A DNA stretch of 64,000 bases. Source: a virus. The number at the start of each line of letters is the position of its first letter. Position 1 is the stretch's first letter. Positions 33,394 to 40,760 of this stretch are shown here, in pieces. The notes below the pieces were generated by a model. The model saw only the letters and a list, made by a program, of their open reading frames with translations, was not told where the DNA came from and ran no database searches. Position numbers and translations under genes: made by a program. The stretch spans positions 1 through 64,000 of the IMG/VR virus record IMGVR_UViG_3300036770_002165; one strand, written 5' to 3'.

Positions 33394-33426
33394 GGACGGG
33401 CGTACGCCGCAATCGTGCGCCCGTCC
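33394..33426 (+). promoter_or_regulatory. 33-nt covarying hairpin, copy C
   Basis: Perfect nine-pair stem GGACGGGCG/CGCCCGTCC; loop core ACGCCGCAATCGTG. Compared with copy B, pairs 7 and 8 are flipped (C-G to G-C and G-C to C-G) with pairing kept. It overlaps the end of palindrome copy 33383-33395 and ends 26 bases before the start at 33453. Confidence 0.68.
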
Positions 33427-33452
33427 AGCCCTAACAACCAAGGAGGGACAGT

Positions 33453-33818
33453 ATGTCCGTCACACAAGGTATGCCCAACGGCGTGCTCGTTTACCTGGAT
33501 AACGAAACAGGTAACTGGGTCATGTCGGTCAACAGATTCGTCAAGAAGAAGATTGACGCAGAGCAGCGTGCTGAACTCCTTCAGCAGGCTAAGGAGTTTC
33601 TCCGTGAAGCACAGAGCCAGGGTTTCCCAGTCGTTGATCCTGACGACGATGACGCAATCTCCGAGCGTATCCCGTCGATTGGCGAAGAAGTCGAAGGACT
33701 TGAGTCACTCAATCGGGTCCTCGAAGGTGGTCTTGAAGAGGCGGCGTCGATCCTCCCTAACCTCTGGGATTGGCTCGTCGGTATCACCGAAACGCCGTGG
33801 CAGCCCGACGAGGACTAA
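33453..33818 (+). CDS. Acidic early protein (121 aa)
   Basis: 121 aa, starts MSVTQGMPNGVLVYLDNETG, then a helix (AEQRAELLQQAKEFLREAQS) and an acidic tail with WLVGITETPWQPDED. AGGAGG 6 nt upstream. TAA lies in palindrome copy 33814-33826. Unknown. Confidence 0.65.
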   Translation: MSVTQGMPNGVLVYLDNETGNWVMSVNRFVKKKIDAEQRAELLQQAKEFLREAQSQGFPVVDPDDDDAISERIPSIGEEVEGLESLNRVLEGGLEEAASILPNLWDWLVGITETPWQPDED

Positions 33819-33835
33819 TGATTAGGAGGGCTTAG

Positions 33836-34042
33836 ATGCCTCTTAGCCCACAGTTCGCAGACCTTAACAAAGGTCTAGAACAAACACTCACCACACAAAT
33901 CAAAAACAGTGTGGACGAAATGTTGTCGATGACTGCTGGTCACCAGATAGTCTCGGCATCAGAAATGGCCGACAAGTTGCTTGACCTACGCATCCTTGTC
34001 AGCCAACTAGAACACCAAGGAGAACCACATGGTGACGATTGA
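33836..34042 (+). CDS. Small helical protein (68 aa)
   Basis: 68 aa, alpha-helical, starts MPLSPQFADLNKGLEQTLTT. The ribosome site AGGAGG is the tail of palindrome copy 33814-33826. Overlaps the next gene by 14 bases. Unknown. Confidence 0.62.
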   Translation: MPLSPQFADLNKGLEQTLTTQIKNSVDEMLSMTAGHQIVSASEMADKLLDLRILVSQLEHQGEPHGDD

Positions 34043-34676
34043 CGATGTGTGGAAGCACATCAGCAACAAGATTGCGAACAAGGTAAACGACCCGTTTGCT
34101 GAGTTGTTCGCAATGGTGATCCCCGTCGATACAGAGGGCAACTTCTGTAAGGAGATCAACTCGGACTGCGAGGAGTACGAGGGCGATAGTTACACGCTCC
34201 TTCGCAAGTTGAGTAAGACCACTGAACTCCTGCCCAGCGGGACGTTTGCGTATGCCTGCCCGGCTAAGATTAGGCAGGTTGATCTGGCTGGGCGAAACGC
34301 CGATGAGATCGACGCCGAGGAGTTGGAGGAGTTGCGAGCCAGCACGACTCCCACTCAGGTGCTGATGATCAACCTCGTCCATGCGGTCGAGGCTAAGGAC
34401 GACGGCCATCCTGGTGACATGGTCATCGAGAGCGGCGTCTACTACATCGATGAGAACCGTTTCGAGGCGTTGCCCACGCTGGTAAACGGTTCCGACGACC
34501 AGGGGCAGGACAGCAAGGGCCCGCTGACCATTGCTCTTGGTGCTCTCGCACTTGCGTGGGCACTCAGTAACGACAGGCTTGGTGACGTGGGTCGAATGCT
34601 CAAGGAGTCATTGGACCTGGCCAAGAAGTCGTTGGAACAGGCAGAAGCAGCTTTCAACAATCTGCCGAAGCCCTAA
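34029..34676 (+). CDS. Unknown early protein (215 aa)
   Basis: 215 aa, acidic. Helical N-terminus, then alpha/beta body with TTELLPSGTFAYACPAKI, and an Ala/Leu-rich C-terminal helix. Start context AAGGAGAACCAC-ATG. TAA is within palindrome copy 34672-34684. No family recognised. Confidence 0.68.
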   Translation: MVTIDDVWKHISNKIANKVNDPFAELFAMVIPVDTEGNFCKEINSDCEEYEGDSYTLLRKLSKTTELLPSGTFAYACPAKIRQVDLAGRNADEIDAEELEELRASTTPTQVLMINLVHAVEAKDDGHPGDMVIESGVYYIDENRFEALPTLVNGSDDQGQDSKGPLTIALGALALAWALSNDRLGDVGRMLKESLDLAKKSLEQAEAAFNNLPKP

Positions 34677-34692
34677 TCATTAGGAGGCAACA

Positions 34693-35103
34693 TTGCATTC
34701 CAACATCTCGATGCTAGTTATATTCCCTAACGGCATCGTTGCAGTTCCTGAGGAGTACATGCCTGAGGACACACCCATGCACGAGGTCATCAACGCACAA
34801 GTCGGAGGCCACTTCGACTCTGTGCGTCCGATGCGTCGTGAACAGAAGTTCATTGGCTATGTCAATGACGAGGGATTGCTTATGGGTCTTGAGCCTAACG
34901 CTCTTGCCAGCGCAGTCTTCGGACGGTTCCTTGCGGGGCCGTGCGTCATCGTTGGTACAGCCAATGAGTTCGGGGAAGAGAACGGTGAGGATTACAACCT
35001 CATGGATAACGATCTCGACCTCATCATGCGCATGGCACAGCCACTTCTTATGTGGCGTGACAGCGTTGACCAGCAGAAACAAATTGAACAACTGAGAGGA
35101 TGA
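34693..35103 (+). CDS. Unknown early protein (136 aa), TTG start
   Basis: 136 aa. TTG 34693 is used because AGGAGG (tail of palindrome copy 34672-34684) lies 6 nt upstream and no later ATG has a site. Starts MHSNISMLVIFPNGIVAVPE, beta-rich. Stop is one base before the next ATG. Unknown. Confidence 0.65.
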   Translation: MHSNISMLVIFPNGIVAVPEEYMPEDTPMHEVINAQVGGHFDSVRPMRREQKFIGYVNDEGLLMGLEPNALASAVFGRFLAGPCVIVGTANEFGEENGEDYNLMDNDLDLIMRMAQPLLMWRDSVDQQKQIEQLRG

Positions 35104-35104
35104 C

Positions 35105-35578
35105 ATGAACCTTTCCATGGAGATTGCCGAGTGGGTCAACAAAGACCTGCGTGAGTCAATCGACGAGACGCTGCGTTACCGAGCCACCCGCTTGTTCGCA
35201 GTTAACAAGACAGCCAACGGATACGAGCGTCGCCTCGTGGACTCCGACCCTGATCCGTACGATCTGATCAGGCGGCTGCCCAAGCCTGACAAGGTGGATG
35301 CCTACTGCCTCGTCATGACTGGGTGGATGACTCCCATCGCTGATGGTGACGACGACGAGCAGATCAACAGCCCGTACAACGACGAGCGTGTGCGTGTGCG
35401 TCTCTGCGCCGCTGTGTCCGACGCTGGTGTGTCGGTGCGTGTACAGCGTTGGGTCAACGGTTACCCGGAGGGTGACTCGTTCGAAGATGGGGGCGAGGGT
35501 TCTTTCCCCGATGCTCTCCGTCTGTGGTGGGACGCCACGCAAGGGCGTAACAACCTGTTCGAACTGATGGGTGACTGA
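35105..35578 (+). CDS. Unknown early protein (157 aa)
   Basis: 157 aa, alpha/beta, contains YRATRLFAVNKTANGYERRL and VRVRLCAAVSDAGVSVRVQR. It ends exactly one base into the next gene (TGATG), so it is coupled to the lipoprotein. No family recognised. Confidence 0.66.
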   Translation: MNLSMEIAEWVNKDLRESIDETLRYRATRLFAVNKTANGYERRLVDSDPDPYDLIRRLPKPDKVDAYCLVMTGWMTPIADGDDDEQINSPYNDERVRVRLCAAVSDAGVSVRVQRWVNGYPEGDSFEDGGEGSFPDALRLWWDATQGRNNLFELMGD

Positions 35579-36039
35579 TGTTCCGTAAGACCATTATCGC
35601 CCTCTCTGTTGCTGGTGGGCTAATGGTTAGTGCGTGTGGGGGTGAGACTGTGTACGTCACGGTCTCACCCTCCACTACGGAGCCAGCCTCAACTACAACG
35701 GTGCGTAAGACAACCACGACGTTGGCTACCACGCCACCGTTGGCCACCCGCCCACCATCAAACGTAAGCACGTATGACCCCGATGCTTACGACACTTTCC
35801 TTTGGTCAAGTGTTCGTGACTTCTGGTGGTTGTTCACTGAAGAACAGCTGCTCCAGATGGGCCTGCTTGTCTGCGAGGAGTTCGATCGTGGGTCAACTCT
35901 CGACCAGGTCACCATGGCTTTGGTGGAGGTTCTTAACGACAGCAATACGGCGTACCTAGCCGAGGGTATGGCTGCGGTTACCGCTGGCGCTCTGACCTAC
36001 TTGTGCCCCGAGCACAGTTGGTGGCTTAGCACCATCTAA
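35578..36039 (+). CDS. Lipoprotein with DUF732-like C-terminus
   Basis: 153 aa. Signal peptide MFRKTIIALSVAGGLMVSAC with lipobox VSAC|GG, a Thr-rich linker (TTTVRKTTTTLATTPPL), then a C-terminal domain with LLVCEEFDRGSTLDQVTMAL and ALTYLCPEH. Two Cys about 60 residues apart and the helix pattern resemble mycobacterial DUF732 domains. Early expression of an exported lipoprotein suggests superinfection exclusion or surface change, by analogy. Palindrome copies lie inside (35620) and at the stop (36035). Confidence 0.78.
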   Translation: MFRKTIIALSVAGGLMVSACGGETVYVTVSPSTTEPASTTTVRKTTTTLATTPPLATRPPSNVSTYDPDAYDTFLWSSVRDFWWLFTEEQLLQMGLLVCEEFDRGSTLDQVTMALVEVLNDSNTAYLAEGMAAVTAGALTYLCPEHSWWLSTI

Positions 36040-36056
36040 TCACTAGGAAGGATCAC

Positions 36057-36293
36057 ATGATCATCCTGTACAACAAACACACTGGTGAGCACTTCAACGC
36101 TGACGACGTGGTGCTTATCAACACCAGAGACATGGACAGCCACGTGCTGTCCGAGTTAGAGGACGGCAACCACGACGTGCTCGCAGACTTCGCTGAGACT
36201 TCTGTGGCCACGCCGTTCTGGGAGGCGTTCGACCCTTTCGCTGAGCGTAAGGACAATCCCAACTATGGGTACGGCCCAACAATCCTGGTATAG
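36057..36293 (+). CDS. Small acidic protein (78 aa)
   Basis: 78 aa, starts MIILYNKHTGEHFNADDVVL. Ribosome site in the tail of palindrome copy 36035-36047 (AGGAAGG). Alpha/beta, acidic. Unknown. Confidence 0.63.
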   Translation: MIILYNKHTGEHFNADDVVLINTRDMDSHVLSELEDGNHDVLADFAETSVATPFWEAFDPFAERKDNPNYGYGPTILV

Positions 36294-36305
36294 GAGGAGA
36301 TAACC

Positions 36306-36830
36306 ATGGGTATGGATGTGTATGGCAAGAAGCCGCGCACTGAGCCCGGCGGATACTTCCGCAACAATGTCTGGTGGTGGCGTCCGCTGTGGCAGTACTG
36401 CGTAGAGCAGCACCCCGACATCATTGACCCCAAGACTGCTGAGGCAGGCCACTTCAATAGCGGCGCTGGCCTCAACGCAGGTAAGTCCAGGGCCTTGGGT
36501 AAGGCGCTGTTGGAGGATATCTCCAATGGGGTCACCGACAAGTGGCGTGAGGAGTACTACGCAGCGATCGCCACGCTCCCGATGAGAGAGTGCACACTCT
36601 GTGGTACAACGGGTATCCGCACCGACGACGTAGGTAAGGATCACGGCATGGACACACGAGAGCTAGACCCTGAGACAGCGACCCTCTTGGGCCGCACACA
36701 TGGATGGTGTAATGGTTGCAATGGTGAAGGACACATGGAGCCATGGGAGGCCGGTTACCCATTCGAAGTAAGCAACGTCCGTGAGTTCGCAGAGTTCCTG
36801 TTGAACTGCGGAGGATTCGAGATTCACTGA
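36306..36830 (+). CDS. Conserved phage protein with zinc knuckles (174 aa)
   Basis: 174 aa. Starts MGMDVYGKKPRTEPGGYFRN then NNVWWWRPLWQYC, an N-terminal signature seen in many phage and bacterial proteins of unknown function. Residues 95-140 hold two Cys pairs (CTLCGTTG and CNGCNGEG), DnaJ-like zinc knuckles. Coupled to the next gene by TGATG. Function unknown. Confidence 0.75.
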   Translation: MGMDVYGKKPRTEPGGYFRNNVWWWRPLWQYCVEQHPDIIDPKTAEAGHFNSGAGLNAGKSRALGKALLEDISNGVTDKWREEYYAAIATLPMRECTLCGTTGIRTDDVGKDHGMDTRELDPETATLLGRTHGWCNGCNGEGHMEPWEAGYPFEVSNVREFAEFLLNCGGFEIH

Positions 36831-37123
36831 TGATCCCTGAGAACATTGAAGATCTGAGCGAGATCGAGTTGGCTGCTTTGTTGCGACCACTCAATCCGCA
36901 CCAGAAAGACATACTCAAGCGACGCCTCGGCCTAGCTGGGTATGAGAAACAAACCTTGCAAGAGGTTGCAGACAACATCGGCAAGGATGTAGATTACGTC
37001 CGCTTGATGGAAGTCAAGGCAATGGTTGACCTCGGTTGGGTCAACCTCGTCAAGAAAGTTGAGAACCACAATGAAGCCATACTTGAACACCCAAGTAACC
37101 GTTCAGTTCCAGCGACTGAGTGA
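36830..37123 (+). CDS. Sigma-70 region 4-like protein
   Basis: 97 aa. Residues about 20-75 follow sigma region 4: L-x-P-x-x-K-D-I-L-K-R-R-L-G-L-x-G, then TLQEVADNIGKDVDYVRLME and VKAMVDL. That is the -35-recognition helix-turn-helix with the usual R-L-x-E-x-K-A ending. No region 2 is present, so it cannot be a full sigma factor; region-4-only proteins can work as co-sigma or anti-sigma modules. It is a prime candidate to redirect host polymerase in the early region. Confidence 0.72.
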   Translation: MIPENIEDLSEIELAALLRPLNPHQKDILKRRLGLAGYEKQTLQEVADNIGKDVDYVRLMEVKAMVDLGWVNLVKKVENHNEAILEHPSNRSVPATE

Positions 37124-37358
37124 AACACCCATTACTCCTGAGTGTCGCACCATTAACGAAGGTGAGGACAACGAATTCCACATCTTCCAGTTTAATGTTG
37201 AAGAAACTCTTCCTCACAAGGTTCAGTTCTTCTTCAATACCACTCAGGAGTTCATCAACTTCCTCAACGATCTTCGCAGTACATGCGAGAACAAGATCTG
37301 GGATCTGACGGCAATGCCGAGCGAGTACGAGTACGACTACGCTCGTGAGCCGTTCTGA
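37071..37358 (+). CDS. Unknown early protein (95 aa)
   Basis: 95 aa from ATG 37071 (MKPYLNTQVTVQFQRLSETP), overlapping the sigma-like gene by 53 bases in another frame; GAGAACCACA precedes it. Beta-rich, with FQFNVEETLPHKVQFFFNTT. An earlier ATG at 37026 lacks a ribosome site. Unknown. Confidence 0.6.
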   Translation: MKPYLNTQVTVQFQRLSETPITPECRTINEGEDNEFHIFQFNVEETLPHKVQFFFNTTQEFINFLNDLRSTCENKIWDLTAMPSEYEYDYAREPF

Positions 37359-37371
37359 CCCCCAGACAACC

Positions 37372-37396
37372 CGGCGTCGCAATCGTGCCGCCGTCC
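37372..37396 (+). promoter_or_regulatory. Hairpin, copy D (partial relative of the 33-nt element)
   Basis: The 3' half CGCAATCGTGCCGCCGTCC is nearly identical to copy B, but the 5' arm is shortened: CGGCG pairs with CGCCG around loop TCGCAATCGTGC. It ends 27 bases before the ParB-like start. Confidence 0.5.
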
Positions 37397-37423
37397 AATC
37401 CACACACAAGTAGGAGAACCCCT

Positions 37424-38221
37424 ATGCGTACCTCTGTTCAGAGGGTTACGCCAGACATGGCACGGACCATGCTGGCAACAAACACCAAGAACCGCAAGCT
37501 GCGGCGTGCGCGTATCAACCAGTACGCCGAGCAGATGAAGCGTGGCCAGTGGCAGGCTACCGGGGAGGCGATCAAGTTCGCCAAGGACGGTACTCTGCTC
37601 GATGGTCAGCACCGTCTCCATGCGGTTATCGAAGCCAACGTTGAACTCGACATGCTCGTGGTGCAGGACCTCGACTTGTCGACGTTCAAGGTCATCGACT
37701 CGGGCCTTACCCGCACTCCGGGTGATGCCCTCCAGTTGATGGGGATCAGCAACAGCAACCATAAGGCTGCTGCTATCCGCATGTACATCGCTGCTGATGC
37801 TCAGATTCCGATTGACAAGAGCACTGCACTGACCAACCTCATCACCCGCACCGATATCACCAATTTCGTTGCTGTTAACGATGATCTGGTCAACGATGCT
37901 GTTAACGCAGCCCGTACCGTGTACAACAACTGTCGGGGTAACCGCCCCGCTTGGGCTGCTCTGTACATGATGATCACCAAGAAGTACGGACAGGCTGAGG
38001 CCGAGATGTTCTTCCAGTCAGTTGCGGAGGGTACGAATATGTCCCCTGGTGACCCGCGTCTTGCCCTGCGCAACTGGGCGGTTCGCAACACCAGCAACCC
38101 GTACCGTGGCGAGCATCTGTATGCGTACTGCCGTGCCTACAACGCTCACCGAGCGGGTGACAACATGCACTTGCTGCGTCTTCCTATCCCGGCGCATCGC
38201 AAGCCTCCCGTCGTCGACTGA
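37424..38221 (+). CDS. ParB/sulfiredoxin-like nuclease-domain protein
   Basis: 265 aa from ATG 37424 (GTAGGAGAACCCCT upstream); a start at 37385 lies in the hairpin D region and was rejected. The motif DGQHRLHAVIEA at about residue 65, after QATGEAIKFAKDGTLL, is the ParB N-terminal/Srx fold signature, here G-Q-H-R as in many phage members. The helical C-terminal 150 residues carry no clear HTH. It may bind or modify DNA; a plasmid-partition role is possible but unproven. Confidence 0.78.
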   Translation: MRTSVQRVTPDMARTMLATNTKNRKLRRARINQYAEQMKRGQWQATGEAIKFAKDGTLLDGQHRLHAVIEANVELDMLVVQDLDLSTFKVIDSGLTRTPGDALQLMGISNSNHKAAAIRMYIAADAQIPIDKSTALTNLITRTDITNFVAVNDDLVNDAVNAARTVYNNCRGNRPAWAALYMMITKKYGQAEAEMFFQSVAEGTNMSPGDPRLALRNWAVRNTSNPYRGEHLYAYCRAYNAHRAGDNMHLLRLPIPAHRKPPVVD

Positions 38222-38529
38222 TGGACGGGTTCCGTATCACCGAGTCGACAGCTGACTTCTACTGGCAGATCATCCATGATCATCCGGAGGAGTTCAAACT
38301 GGGGCTCGTTGAATCACAGTTGTCGACCGGGGTCACCTACAATGGTGACCCCGAGTCGGCACAATCAATCGCATATGACTTTGGCCGTACTTTCGGTGAA
38401 GCGATGCACGCCCTGTGGGAGAACCTAGATATGGATCACCCACTGTGGAACGACGACGCTTACTGCGATCATGGCCCGAGTGTCTACGAGAGCTATTGCC
38501 CCAAATGCACAGGACAAGAGGATGCCTGA
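38221..38529 (+). CDS. Unknown early protein (102 aa)
   Basis: 102 aa starting MDGFRITESTADFYWQIIHD, with C-terminal CDHGPSVYESYCPKCTGQED, probably one metal knuckle. Coupled to the ParB-like gene by TGATG. Unknown. Confidence 0.62.
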   Translation: MDGFRITESTADFYWQIIHDHPEEFKLGLVESQLSTGVTYNGDPESAQSIAYDFGRTFGEAMHALWENLDMDHPLWNDDAYCDHGPSVYESYCPKCTGQEDA

Positions 38530-38758
38530 ATTTCACGTTTCATCTAAGCGAATTGTCTACACAAAATTCGCTGCACTAGCACTGACAATCTTGCTCGCCG
38601 GGCGTATCATGCTCAGCGACCCCAACGTGGTGTACCGGTACATCGGTACTCTTGCGTTCATCGGATTCAACATCCGAGCCATGATGTTGGCCGTGTACAT
38701 CCAGTACCGTGGTAAGCACGGTTGGGGTAGTACGGTTGATATCCCAGATAATCATTAG
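38522..38758 (+). CDS. Small membrane protein (78 aa)
   Basis: 78 aa from ATG 38522 with AAGAGG directly upstream. Two hydrophobic helices (FAALALTILLAGRIM and YIGTLAFIGFNIRAMMLAVY). Ends D-N-H-stop, where the last codons AAT-CAT-TAG are palindrome copy 38747-38759. Confidence 0.62.
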   Translation: MPEFHVSSKRIVYTKFAALALTILLAGRIMLSDPNVVYRYIGTLAFIGFNIRAMMLAVYIQYRGKHGWGSTVDIPDNH

Positions 38759-38769
38759 GAGAACCACCA

Positions 38770-39033
38770 ATGAGAGCTAACCCGTACGTACTTACCTTTG
38801 ACGACGGTGCAGACGGTGGCCCAGAGCATTTGTTGTGGGTACTCACCGGTTTCTACTGCAAGTTCATGAAGCAAGGCGAGTTGGTATTCGAAGGGGTTAT
38901 CAAGGAGGTGGAGAGCTCCTTGGGGGAGGTACTAGTAGAGATACCCATTGACGAGAGGCCTGACCTAAGCGGCCCAGATCGTCGCCGCCTACTTGACATC
39001 TACGAAGACTTTGACGAAGTGATCTACCAATGA
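38770..39033 (+). CDS. Small acidic protein (87 aa)
   Basis: 87 aa starting MRANPYVLTFDDGADGGPEH; alpha/beta. Start context TAGGAGAACCACCA-ATG, combining the last palindrome copy with the leader typical of this block. Stands nine bases before the SNF2 helicase. Unknown. Confidence 0.63.
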   Translation: MRANPYVLTFDDGADGGPEHLLWVLTGFYCKFMKQGELVFEGVIKEVESSLGEVLVEIPIDERPDLSGPDRRRLLDIYEDFDEVIYQ

Positions 39034-39042
39034 GGACCACAA

Positions 39043-40482
39043 ATGCTTACGTTGCCAACTCTGGCTGTACCACTTCTAGCGCACCAGCAGGAGGCGGTGC
39101 AGTTCGTACTTGACCATCAGCAGGCTTACCTAGCATTAGATATGGGGTTAGGTAAGACAGCCTGTGCCATAGGAGTTGTGGAGTCTGCTCGTGTTATCGG
39201 GCAGACTCCTGCTCTTCTGGTAGTGCCCCCGTCGTTGCGTACGACGTGGATCAAGGAGTTGCAGAAGTTCGCTCCGCATCTCAAAGTGTTTGTAATCAAG
39301 GGTATGGAGACATACCCATTACCACCTGCTGATGTGTACATCATCGGTGACTCCGTGATCCGTAGTTGGGTAGACAAGGACGACCCCCACTCGCTACGGC
39401 ACCAGATCAAAGTGCTAGTCGTTGACGAGGCCCACCGTGTTAAGAACATGGGCTCTAGTCGTACTCGTGCTGTCATCGAGCTAGCCAAGACGATCCCTGG
39501 TTTCAAGATCCTCATGTCCGGTACCCCTACTCCTAACGGTAGGAACATGGAGATGGGTTCGCAGATCGAGATCCTCGGGGCGTCTGCCTGGGCCGCTGTC
39601 GGTGGTAAGGGTAAGTTCTGGAACTACTACTGCCCCGTGGAGCGTGACGACAAGGGTCGCCTTAACCGTTACGGTAAGCGTGCCAACATCGATTCACTTG
39701 GTCTGCACGAGGCAATGACAGGCTCGTTTATGATGCGCCGACGACGTGAGGAAGTGCTAAACCTGCCACACAAGGGTAGATCAGCAATTCATATCGAAGG
39801 ACGTGGTAAGGCTGTAAGTGATTACATCCTTGCCGAAGAAGATCTTGTTGCGTATCTAGCTGGCGAGGGGTTGCCATTCCGTGCCGCTATGCGCAACGAG
39901 GCACTCGTCAAGCTAACCACCATGCGGCGGTTGGCTGGCGAGTGCAAAGTTCGTGGTGTTATCGACCACGTGAAAGAGCTGCTCGTTGAGACGGCGCACG
40001 ACGATGTACCCATGGGTATCTTTATCGTTGCTGAGCACCACTCGGTGATGAGCCCCATCGCTGAGGGCCTTGACAAGTACGGCGTGGTCATGTACAACGG
40101 AACAATGGGGGATAAGGAGAAAGCATCAGCCGTGGAGGACTTCACGTCTGGTGCCGCTCGGGTCATGGTTGGCCAGATCAAGTCGGCGGGTGTCGGCCTG
40201 ACACTCCATGGTGATGGTCGTAACCACCGTGTCATTATCGCCCAACTACCTTGGTCACCTGCAGATATCCAGCAGGCCGAGGACAGGCTGCATCGCATCG
40301 GGCAAACATCCGATGTTGAAGTAGAGATCTGCCTTTCCAGCATCGACAACTCATGGACAGTAGATGAACGTCTGTGGGGATTGCTAGAGGGCAAAGCATT
40401 CTCAGCTAGTGAACTCATCGATGGTAAGGGTGAGTTCTTACTAGAGGAGATACAAGACAGCATCATTGATTCTTACAGATAA
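39043..40482 (+). CDS. SNF2-type helicase
   Basis: 479 aa. Motif I MGLGKTACAIG (about residue 33), II VVDEAHRVKN, III MSGTPTPNG, V KSAGVGLTLHG and VI QAEDRLHRIGQ. The last is typical of SNF2/SMARCAL1-like ATPases. It should translocate on double-stranded DNA or remodel protein-DNA complexes, for instance at forks or during recombination. Compact, without the long insertions of chromatin remodelers, as usual in phages. Confidence 0.92.
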   Translation: MLTLPTLAVPLLAHQQEAVQFVLDHQQAYLALDMGLGKTACAIGVVESARVIGQTPALLVVPPSLRTTWIKELQKFAPHLKVFVIKGMETYPLPPADVYIIGDSVIRSWVDKDDPHSLRHQIKVLVVDEAHRVKNMGSSRTRAVIELAKTIPGFKILMSGTPTPNGRNMEMGSQIEILGASAWAAVGGKGKFWNYYCPVERDDKGRLNRYGKRANIDSLGLHEAMTGSFMMRRRREEVLNLPHKGRSAIHIEGRGKAVSDYILAEEDLVAYLAGEGLPFRAAMRNEALVKLTTMRRLAGECKVRGVIDHVKELLVETAHDDVPMGIFIVAEHHSVMSPIAEGLDKYGVVMYNGTMGDKEKASAVEDFTSGAARVMVGQIKSAGVGLTLHGDGRNHRVIIAQLPWSPADIQQAEDRLHRIGQTSDVEVEICLSSIDNSWTVDERLWGLLEGKAFSASELIDGKGEFLLEEIQDSIIDSYR

Positions 40483-40490
40483 GGAGAGAT

Positions 40491-40679
40491 ATGCCCATTA
40501 TCAAATCATCAACAAACGGAGATGACATTACAGTTGTTGTCTTCTCCAAGGAGGAGGCCGAAGCCTTCGTAAACATGATGTGGAATGCATCTTTCAAGAA
40601 GAGCAAGGATGTTAAGGAATCTATCGAAAAGCTAGAAGAAATGTTCTATGCATTCGGTATTCCTTACCCTCCTGAGTGA
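40491..40679 (+). CDS. Small acidic protein (62 aa)
   Basis: 62 aa starting MPIIKSSTNGDDITVVVFSK, beta strand plus helix (VNMMWNASFKKSKDV). Follows the helicase by eight bases with AGGAGAG upstream. Followed by an 81-base A/T-rich gap. Unknown. Confidence 0.62.
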   Translation: MPIIKSSTNGDDITVVVFSKEEAEAFVNMMWNASFKKSKDVKESIEKLEEMFYAFGIPYPPE

Positions 40680-40760
40680 CGAAGGTCACAAAAATAATCC
40701 CACAACTTTCCTGTCTTATGGATAGGATGAACCTCAACCACCAACTGAAAGGAACCACCA

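Larger units (their letters stand above)
26633..38759. repeat. Dispersed palindrome CCTAATCATTAGG, about 24 copies
   Basis: Copies start at 26633, 26683, 26969, 27626, 27761, 27808, 28135, 28557, 28806, 28953, 29489, 29906, 30119, 30364, 30794, 31200, 31978, 32388, 33383, 33814, 34672, 35620, 36035 and 38747. Consensus YCTAATCATTAGR, an odd-centred inverted repeat; variants change the central bases (CGT, CAC, GGT, GAT) or drop one (CCTAACATTAGG). Eight supply the TAA stop, and one the TAG stop, of the gene before; several run into AGGAGG of the next gene; four lie inside coding sequence. None was seen outside this interval. Likely a protein-binding operator or an RNA-level punctuation signal. 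Confidence 0.85.

Noticed and set aside
26633-38759. The dispersed palindrome as a CRISPR array
   Set aside because: Copies are only 12-13 bases, irregularly spaced by hundreds of bases and separated by genes. No Cas1 or Cas2 is present; the Cas4-like gene belongs to the recombination block.
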